From contig JAUPVA010000075.1 in NCBI GenBank assembly GCA_030917245.1, forward strand, positions 1 through 17,103: a stretch of 17,103 nt of DNA, in the 5' to 3' direction. Of this stretch, positions 8,319 through 12,919 are shown piece by piece. Below the pieces are notes generated by a model. That model did not search any database. It was not told where the DNA came from and saw only the letters and a program-made list of their open reading frames with translations. Every line of letters begins with the position of its first letter. The first letter of the stretch is position 1. The translations under genes and the position numbers were made by a program. Source of the DNA: Patescibacteria group bacterium (GTDB taxonomy: Bacteria > Patescibacteriota > Saccharimonadia > Saccharimonadales > Saccharimonadaceae).

Positions 8319-8435
8319 TTAATCACTTCGTGAACCGTCCACTTCTATTACCGTCTTTGCCATGCCAGTGGCATGCGGCATTTTTGTGTTCATTATGGAG
8401 GTTTCGAGTTCACCTATGCTGATCTGCACATTCAT
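8319..8435 (-). CDS. 38-residue mini-ORF coupled to hydrolase and cupin
   Basis: Short open frame starting MNVQISIGELETSIM and ending VIEVDGSRSD. Its ATG at 8435 overlaps the stop of the upstream hydrolase as ATGA, the same coupling seen at the other junctions of this cluster, and its TAA falls 15 nt before the cupin start. This placement is the main evidence that it is translated. No family is recognised; the composition is soluble and slightly acidic. It may be a small regulator or leader, a remnant of a longer gene, or simply a frame that carries ribosomes to the cupin gene. An inverted repeat lies inside it at 8361-8375. Confidence 0.5.
   Translation of the reverse strand: MNVQISIGELETSIMNTKMPHATGMAKTVIEVDGSRSD
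8361..8375. repeat. Inverted repeat inside the 38-residue ORF
   Basis: CATGCC at 8361-8366 and GGCATG at 8370-8375 are separated by AGT. On the plus strand a TTTTT run follows at 8381-8385, but the genes here are on the minus strand, where no T-run follows. It could form an RNA hairpin between the hydrolase and cupin coding parts. Confidence 0.35.
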
Positions 8436-9010
8436 GAAAGACACGCCTCCACGAGCTCTGGAAACTCAACCGTTTTCAGATCTTCGTAACAAAAATGTCC
8501 ATAGTTGTGAAACTCTTCGTAGCCAATATCTTTCACGGCACCCCTGATCATTTGTACTGATTTGTGTATACTGTCAAAGTCATTATCAGAATTGAAAACG
8601 GTAATGCCAGCCGTTCGGCTAACTAAGTCGGGGTCTATCTCAAAATCGAAGAAATCTGCTGTGTCAGAAATAGGATTATTATCGGGGTTTAGCCATGGCG
8701 CAACCAATACAACTTTACCTACTTTTACATCCTTATTCTCGCTAAGCCAGCGTACCAAGAAACCGCCACCGCAACTATGTCCAACCAGTACTGTTTCAGG
8801 TGTTATATCGAATCTTTCGAATTCTTTTTTCCATACGTCGTAACGCGGTGAGTATGGCTTAGGTGGTTCGATAGCAACGGCAAATACTTCGTTTATCTGC
8901 AACTGCTTGGATAACCATGGAAACCAATGATTATTACTATTGGTTGGATACTTTGGGTTGTAATATTCTTCCTTATCTGGCCGACCCGGTACGAGAATTG
9001 CGTTGTTCAT
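8432..9010 (-). CDS. RBBP9/YdeN-family alpha/beta serine hydrolase
   Basis: Compact alpha/beta hydrolase of 192 residues. The order of elements is MNNAILVPGRP (first strand and oxyanion-region loop), WFPWLSKQL helix at 29-38, nucleophile elbow GHSCGGG with S79, acid in NSDNDF (D142 or D144), and catalytic H172 in NYGHFCYEDL. This is the size and motif order of the RBBP9/YdeN family of small cytoplasmic serine hydrolases, whose substrates are mostly unknown. No signal peptide. It is the first gene of a minus-strand cluster with a 38-residue ORF, a cupin and a second, broken hydrolase of the same family; the two hydrolases are probably diverged duplicates. Its -10 box TATAAT is 6 nt before the ATG with no ribosome site, predicting a leaderless mRNA. 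Confidence 0.88.
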   Translation of the reverse strand: MNNAILVPGRPDKEEYYNPKYPTNSNNHWFPWLSKQLQINEVFAVAIEPPKPYSPRYDVWKKEFERFDITPETVLVGHSCGGGFLVRWLSENKDVKVGKVVLVAPWLNPDNNPISDTADFFDFEIDPDLVSRTAGITVFNSDNDFDSIHKSVQMIRGAVKDIGYEEFHNYGHFCYEDLKTVEFPELVEACLS

Positions 9011-9016
9011 ATCATC

Positions 9017-9022
9017 ATTATA
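9017..9022 (-). promoter_or_regulatory. -10 box of hydrolase-cupin cluster, predicted leaderless
   Basis: A consensus TATAAT lies on the minus strand, followed by GATGAT and then the ATG at 9010. The 6-nt gap puts the expected transcription start on the start codon. No convincing -35 box is seen at 16-18 nt. Confidence 0.65.
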
Positions 9023-9084
9023 TCAGTGAAAAATAAGTTACGCGCAATAGTGCGTCGCTACTCGAAAAGAGCTAAGCATGAATC

Positions 9085-9294
9085 CTAATTACGCTTGGCA
9101 GAAAAATCGTCGTAAAGCTGACTCAGCTCTTTATCGGAAAGTTGGTGACCTAGCTCGTGTATAACCGTTCGGTAATACTCCAAGTAGGCAATTGCATCTT
9201 CGGGGGTTGCATGATCTGGATCTATCGTCTTAAGATAAGCAATTGTCTTATCAATGTCGGCCTCATTAAGCTCATAGGGTTCAAAATTGTCCAT
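9085..9294 (-). CDS. Hypothetical acidic protein, 69 residues
   Basis: Small acidic protein beginning MDNFEPYELNEADIDKTIAY and predicted to be mostly helical, with no membrane segment or recognised motif. The ribosome site AAGGAG (plus-strand complement 9302-9307) lies 7 nt before the ATG, and the gene overlaps the 3' end of the phospholipase-D-like gene by 14 nt, so it is translated as part of that operon. It could be a partner or regulator of the nuclease-like protein, but that is only guilt by association. It is the last gene of the unit; no strong terminator is visible in the 74 nt before the next gene's start. Confidence 0.65.
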   Translation of the reverse strand: MDNFEPYELNEADIDKTIAYLKTIDPDHATPEDAIAYLEYYRTVIHELGHQLSDKELSQLYDDFSAKRN

Positions 9295-9745
9295 GGTTTG
9301 TCTCCTTATTGTACCTGTGTAGTCCGAGATATTTATATAAGTCGTTAGCTACTGCATCTGATACGATCCTTCTCATTATCTCACAACTGTCACTAAACGA
9401 TAGAATGTTCAAGCTGCCCTCATAAGTTACATGACGGTCTATAATCGCCAACTTTCGATGATGCTTAGCTGTATATAGCACCGTAATCCCCATGTCTTGC
9501 AATATCATCACTGCTTCTTGGGCTTGCCGTACATAATCCCCTTCATGTTCGATAGGGTTTCGTGTATTGATGATGATTTTTACATTTCGCCTGCACATTT
9601 CTTCAAAAATGGGTAGGAGCACGTTCATACGCTTCTCGGTGATGAAAGGGCTTTCAATGACAACCTCATGCTTACTAACAAGCAAGTCGCGTATGAACAG
9701 TTTATAGAACGCATCTTGATCGTAGAGAGAGGTTTTAGCGAACAT
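9281..9745 (-). CDS. Phospholipase-D-like (single HKD motif) protein
   Basis: Protein of 154 residues with one HKD motif: H96-R-K98-L-A-I-I-D103, followed by G110-S-L-N113 and S116, which completes the PLD active-site signature. Upstream are VVIESPFITEKRMNVLLPIF and VKIIINTRNP, the strand-helix units of a PLD fold. Families with one HKD motif form the active site as a dimer and include Nuc-type nucleases and PLD modules attached to helicases; nuclease or phosphodiesterase activity is more likely than lipid cleavage. No signal peptide is present, so it is probably cytoplasmic. The ATG at 9745 is chosen because AGAGGAG (plus-strand complement at 9756-9762) precedes it by 10 nt; an upstream TTG at 9778 would add 11 residues. 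It overlaps small ORFs on both sides. Confidence 0.85.
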   Translation of the reverse strand: MFAKTSLYDQDAFYKLFIRDLLVSKHEVVIESPFITEKRMNVLLPIFEEMCRRNVKIIINTRNPIEHEGDYVRQAQEAVMILQDMGITVLYTAKHHRKLAIIDRHVTYEGSLNILSFSDSCEIMRRIVSDAVANDLYKYLGLHRYNKETNHGQF

Positions 9746-9887
9746 GGTGCTGACTCTCCTCTGTTTCTGGCTCGACAATATGGATTTCTCCGTTATAATA
9801 AACCCAGCCTAGATCGATCAGTTTCTCGTACATCAAAACCAAACTTGGTTCAATGGTGTTCCACGACAGGTCGATGTGGTGCACCAA
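9735..9887 (-). CDS. Small ORF (about 50 residues) upstream of the PLD-like gene
   Basis: The open frame reads LVHHIDLSWNTIEPSLVLMY, then a tail rich in Tyr, Glu and His, ending ESQHHVR. It overlaps the PLD-like start by 11 nt and contains that gene's ribosome site, the layout of a real upstream gene. The start is unclear: TTG at 9887 and GTG at 9884 are possible, or ATG at 9833 for a 32-residue product, and none has a good ribosome site. The frame is open further up to a TAA inside the palindrome at 9900-9920, where an ATG is immediately followed by that TAA. No family recognised. Confidence 0.45.
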   Translation of the reverse strand: MVHHIDLSWNTIEPSLVLMYEKLIDLGWVYYNGEIHIVEPETEESQHHVR

Positions 9888-9899
9888 ACGAAACTGTAT

Positions 9900-9920
9900 G
9901 CTCGTATGTTACATACGAGC
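9900..9920. repeat. Perfect inverted repeat, possible operator
   Basis: GCTCGTATG at 9900-9908 and its exact reverse complement CATACGAGC at 9912-9920 are separated by 3 nt. It lies just upstream of the PLD-like operon, next to an AT-rich TAATAT on the minus strand that could be a -10 box. A transcription-factor site or a 5' RNA hairpin is possible. No T-run follows on either strand. Confidence 0.55.
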
Positions 9921-10004
9921 TATATTAATAGCTGGCAACATTCGATTAATGAATTATGGTCAAGTTAATGAGAAAATCTGTGGGCTTGCACGTGATTCTC
10001 TGCT

Positions 10005-10027
10005 CTTGTTTGATATAATCAAACAAG
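10005..10027. repeat. Perfect inverted repeat covering the tRNA promoter
   Basis: CTTGTTTGAT at 10005-10014 and its exact reverse complement ATCAAACAAG at 10018-10027 are separated by ATA. The -10 box of the tRNA-Cys/tRNA-Leu operon (10014-10019) lies in its centre. It lacks a following T-run, so it looks more like an operator than a terminator. Confidence 0.55.
10011..10019 (+). promoter_or_regulatory. Extended -10 promoter of the tRNA operon
   Basis: TGATATAAT is a consensus extended -10 (TGn plus TATAAT). TTGCAC at 9986-9991 is too far (22 nt) to be a normal -35. The tRNA-Cys begins 18 nt after the -10. Confidence 0.65.
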
Positions 10028-10037
10028 TGACACGCAA

Positions 10038-10111
10038 GGCGCGTTGGCCGAGAAGTTAGGCACTGGTCTGCAAAACCAGGTAGACGGGAGCGTTACCCGT
10101 ACGTGCCTCCA
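10038..10111 (+). tRNA. tRNA-Cys (GCA), unusual T-loop and D-loop
   Basis: A full cloverleaf can be folded. The acceptor stem is GGCGCGT with ACGTGCC (one G-U), the D stem GCC/GGC, the anticodon stem CTGGT/ACCAG with loop CTGCAAA (anticodon GCA at 10070-10072), and the T stem ACGGG/CCCGT. The discriminator is U73, as expected for cysteine, and CCA is encoded. The T-loop is AGCGTTA instead of the near-universal TTCRANY, and the D-loop GAGAAGTTA lacks the GG pair. G19 and C56 are kept, and the 54-58 pair appears swapped to A-U. All stems are intact, which argues for a functional though odd tRNA. Confidence 0.88.
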
Positions 10112-10123
10112 TGTCATGTATAA

Positions 10124-10211
10124 GCGCGGGTGGTGGAATCGGTAGACACGAGGGACTTAAAATCCCTTGGCCATAACGGCCGTGCGGGTTCAAGTCCCGC
10201 CCCGCGTACCA
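10124..10211 (+). tRNA. tRNA-Leu (UAA)
   Basis: A complete class II tRNA of 88 nt. It has acceptor GCGCGGG/CCCGCGT, anticodon stem AGGGA/TCCCT with loop CTTAAAA (anticodon TAA at 10158-10160), a long variable arm with a GGCC/GGCC stem, T arm GCGGG-TTCAAGT-CCCGC, A73 and encoded CCA. It follows tRNA-Cys by 12 nt and shares its promoter and terminator. Confidence 0.97.
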
Positions 10212-10243
10212 AATTACACAGAAGCTATGATGTGAATCGTATG

Positions 10244-10274
10244 AGCGCAATGCTATATTGCGCTTTTCTGTTTT
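10244..10274 (+). terminator. Rho-independent terminator of the tRNA operon
   Basis: AGCGCAAT at 10244-10251 pairs with ATTGCGCT at 10257-10264 around a 5-nt loop, followed by TTTCTGTTTT. It is 32 nt after tRNA-Leu on the same strand. Confidence 0.85.
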
Positions 10275-10330
10275 GTTGAGGGATATTATTTTACTAGATC
10301 AGGAGACTCGTTTTTTCCGCAATAAACGGT

Positions 10331-10336
10331 TATACT
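10331..10336 (+). promoter_or_regulatory. -10 box of lemA operon
   Basis: TATACT lies 34 nt before the lemA ATG, with an AAAGGA ribosome site between them. This promoter therefore makes a normal leader, unlike the leaderless units nearby. No good -35 is visible. Confidence 0.45.
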
Positions 10337-10370
10337 AAAGGCAGTAAAAACACGTCTAGAAAGGATAGTG

Positions 10371-10937
10371 ATGATCATTGCAACGTTGGTAATTCTCGGA
10401 ATTGTCGTAGTCATTGGACTATTTGTATGGGTAACGTATAACGGATTAGTAAAGTTGAATGTACGCGTTCAGGAGGCATGGAGCGATATCACCGTGCAGC
10501 TAAAGCGCCGCGCCGATTTGATTCCTAATTTAATTGAAGCAGTCAAGGGCTACGCAGGGCATGAAAAGCAAGTATTTCAGGATGTTACTGAGGCACGTGC
10601 AAACGTTCTCGCAGCAACGAAAGAAGGGCCAGAAGCCACGGCAAAAGCAGAAAATCAATTTGAACAAACGCTAAAAAGTCTTTTCGCTGTCTCAGAAGCA
10701 TACCCGCAACTACGTGCGAGCGAAAACTTTCAGCAGCTGCAGAATGAACTTGTAGATACTGAAGATAAAATTCAAGCTGCTCGTCGTTTTTATAACGGTG
10801 GCGTTCGTGATCTGAACACCAAGATACAGCAGTTTCCTGCAAATGTCGTAGCTAGTCTATTCAAGTTTACGAACAAAGAATTCTTTGAAGTTGATGACAT
10901 GGCTACCGTAGAGAAGCCAGTCGAAGTTAAATTTTAG
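10371..10937 (+). CDS. lemA: LemA family protein
   Basis: LemA family membrane protein of 188 residues, the usual length. One N-terminal transmembrane segment (about residues 2-22) is followed by the conserved YNGLVKLNVRVQEAWSDI and LKRRADLIPNLIEAVKGYA blocks, then a helical extracytoplasmic domain ending with ARRFYNGGVRDLN, FPANVVASLF and a FFEVDD tail. The family's exact biochemical role is not established; it very often sits next to the HtpX protease gene, as here (13 nt apart). ATG at 10371 is chosen over the GTG at 10368 because AAAGGA (10360-10365) is 5 nt from the ATG but only 2 nt from the GTG. First gene of a five-gene operon. Confidence 0.95.
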   Translation: MIIATLVILGIVVVIGLFVWVTYNGLVKLNVRVQEAWSDITVQLKRRADLIPNLIEAVKGYAGHEKQVFQDVTEARANVLAATKEGPEATAKAENQFEQTLKSLFAVSEAYPQLRASENFQQLQNELVDTEDKIQAARRFYNGGVRDLNTKIQQFPANVVASLFKFTNKEFFEVDDMATVEKPVEVKF

Positions 10938-10949
10938 GAGTTTAATTAC

Positions 10950-11825
10950 TTGTACAGTGCAATAGCCGCCAATAAGCGGAATACAATCCTTATCATGGCA
11001 ATATTCATTGTGATTATTGCCGTGATAGGATATGTCTTTTCAGAAATTTACGGCAGTATCGGAATCTTTTGGGGAACGTTGGTTGGGGCAACAATCTATA
11101 CGGTCATACAATATTTTATAGCCGCTAAGCTTGCGTTAAGTTTGAATGGGGCGAAAGAGATAACAAAATCAGACGACCCGCGGCTGTACCGAATTGTCGA
11201 GAATCTGGCCATTACTGACGGAATGCCGATGCCTAAGGTCTACGTAATAGATGATCCGGCTCCTAACGCTTTTGCAACAGGCCGCAATCCTGAGCATGCA
11301 CACGTTGCTGCCTCGCGGGGTATTTTAGAGCTGATGGATGATCGCGAGCTGACTGCCGTCATGGCGCACGAGATGGGTCATGTGAAGAACTACGATATAC
11401 GAGTAATGATGATAGTATTTGGATTAGTCAGTGCGATTGGTCTTATAGCAGATGCATTTCTTCGTATGATGTGGTTTGGTGGAGGAGACGATAGTCCTCC
11501 GCATCCGATATTTCTCGTACTAGGTATTGTCGCGGCCTTACTGGCTCCATTTGTCGCGATCATTGTCCAGGCTGCAATCTCACGACAACGTGAATACCTA
11601 GCCGATGCGACCGGTGCAATGACAACCAGAGACCCTGAAGCTCTAGCTTCGGCGCTTCAAAAGCTAGGTGCGACTGGTACCGCAATGCGGAGACAAAACA
11701 GCAGTACGGCTCATCTGTTCTTTGCTAGTCCGTTAAAGGGAGCAAGCTTAGCAAAGCTTTTTAGCACTCATCCACCAATCGAAGAGCGCGTGGCACGGCT
11801 CAGGTCGATTGGCTCTTCCTTCTAA
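10950..11825 (+). CDS. htpX: HtpX-like membrane zinc metalloprotease (M48B)
   Basis: Integral membrane metalloprotease of 291 residues involved in membrane-protein quality control. The zinc motif HEMGH is at 140-144 with catalytic E141, and the third zinc ligand is E215 in REYLADATGA. Hydrophobic spans are near 14-31, 38-57, 152-175 and 185-207, as in HtpX. It starts with TTG: TAGGAG at 10935-10940 is 9 nt upstream, and the resulting MYSAIAANKRNT matches the usual HtpX start, so the TTG is credible. The family is often induced by envelope stress; no such regulatory signal is visible here. Coupled with lemA upstream and a polytopic membrane protein downstream. Confidence 0.96.
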   Translation: MYSAIAANKRNTILIMAIFIVIIAVIGYVFSEIYGSIGIFWGTLVGATIYTVIQYFIAAKLALSLNGAKEITKSDDPRLYRIVENLAITDGMPMPKVYVIDDPAPNAFATGRNPEHAHVAASRGILELMDDRELTAVMAHEMGHVKNYDIRVMMIVFGLVSAIGLIADAFLRMMWFGGGDDSPPHPIFLVLGIVAALLAPFVAIIVQAAISRQREYLADATGAMTTRDPEALASALQKLGATGTAMRRQNSSTAHLFFASPLKGASLAKLFSTHPPIEERVARLRSIGSSF

Positions 11826-11839
11826 GGATTCATGCACAC

Positions 11840-12919
11840 ATGACGAAGAGAAGTAACAAGAAGAAAACCGACAGCGCTGTTGATACTACGAGCAGCCTAC
11901 GCCAGAGCACCATAAACTTTCGCAATACAATCAGGTCATCGCTTTCCCAATACCTTTCTCGTCGGCCCCACCGAAGTTTTCGCTATACAAGGAGGCGTGA
12001 TTACGTACGCTCTTTGTCGTTGCCAGGATATTGGTCATTTACGTTCAGTGTAATTCGCGTACTACTGAGTAATAAAAAGTTGTTCCTTGGTTTGTTGCTT
12101 TTTTACGTTACGTTAGGCGCAGTCTTTGTTGGCCTCTCGTCTCAAGGTACATACGCCCAGCTCTCGAGTTTACTTGACGATACGAGCGGGGGGGTTCTTG
12201 AAGGAGGATGGGGATCATTTGGACAGGCTGGCCTGCTGTTGCTTTCAGGTATCTCTGGAAGCTTTAGCCCTCAGCTGACAGATGCTCAGCAAATTTATTC
12301 CGCTCTTATTCTGCTTCTTACGTGGTTAACCGCCGTCTGGCTATTAAGGGTTATTCTTGCAGGAAAAAAGCCACGCCTACGCGATGGGCTCTATAATGCA
12401 GGTGGTCCAATCGTAGCAACCGGGATTGTTTTTCTTCTCGTGTTAGTGCAACTTCTGCCTGCAGCCATAGGGGTAATAATCTTTAGTAGTGCGATGACCA
12501 CAAATCTCTTTGAAACAGGTTTTATTGCAATGATGATATCGATTGTTGTCGGGCTATTAATCGTGGCATCTTTGTACTGGGTAGTCAGTGGTATGTTGGC
12601 CATGATAGTTGTCACCTTGCCTGGCATGTATCCCTGGCGCGCTATTCGTACGGCGGGCGACATGGCGATTGGCAGGCGAATCAGAATCTTATTACGTATT
12701 CTCTGGATGCTATTAATTGGGTTTATTTCATGGATAGTGGTACTCTTGCCAGTCATAGTACTTACCAGATCGCTTGAGAAAGTACTGCCATTTATTCAGT
12801 CGGTACCGATTGTTCCAGTGTTCATGGCATGCATGAGCTCGCTGGTTGTTGTGTGGTCGGCAACCTATATGTACGTACTATATAGAAAAATAGTAGAAGA
12901 CGATGCAAAACCAGCCTAA
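11840..12919 (+). CDS. Polytopic membrane protein of unknown function
   Basis: Protein of 359 residues with a very basic, Ser/Arg-rich N-terminal 60 residues (probably cytoplasmic) and about seven hydrophobic spans near residues 81-99, 152-173, 189-215, 228-245, 246-262, 285-309 and 323-347. A soluble loop (100-150) rich in Gly and Ser sits between the first two spans. No catalytic motif is visible. The motif PGMYPWRAIRTAGDMAIGRR between spans resembles cytoplasmic loops of YciC-like or glycerophosphodiesterase-associated membrane domains, but I cannot assign a family. TAAGGA at 11823-11828 precedes the ATG by 11 nt. It overlaps ligA by 17 nt, so the two are translationally linked although functionally unrelated. 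Confidence 0.8.
   Translation: MTKRSNKKKTDSAVDTTSSLRQSTINFRNTIRSSLSQYLSRRPHRSFRYTRRRDYVRSLSLPGYWSFTFSVIRVLLSNKKLFLGLLLFYVTLGAVFVGLSSQGTYAQLSSLLDDTSGGVLEGGWGSFGQAGLLLLSGISGSFSPQLTDAQQIYSALILLLTWLTAVWLLRVILAGKKPRLRDGLYNAGGPIVATGIVFLLVLVQLLPAAIGVIIFSSAMTTNLFETGFIAMMISIVVGLLIVASLYWVVSGMLAMIVVTLPGMYPWRAIRTAGDMAIGRRIRILLRILWMLLIGFISWIVVLLPVIVLTRSLEKVLPFIQSVPIVPVFMACMSSLVVVWSATYMYVLYRKIVEDDAKPA

Noticed and set aside
8361..8385. Hairpin plus T-run as a rho-independent terminator
   Set aside because: The orientation is plus strand, but all genes here are on the minus strand and no plus-strand gene ends nearby.
9746..9778. TTG start adding 11 residues to the PLD-like protein
   Set aside because: The AGAGGAG site is placed for the ATG at 9745 and would lie inside the longer coding sequence.
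10005..10027. Palindrome as a bidirectional terminator
   Set aside because: No T-run follows on either strand and it overlaps a consensus extended -10.
10056..10250. 64-codon minus-strand open frame with an AGRDLNPHGR-like sequence
   Set aside because: It lies antisense to tRNA-Cys and tRNA-Leu; this peptide type is a well-known false gene product of tRNA complement strands.
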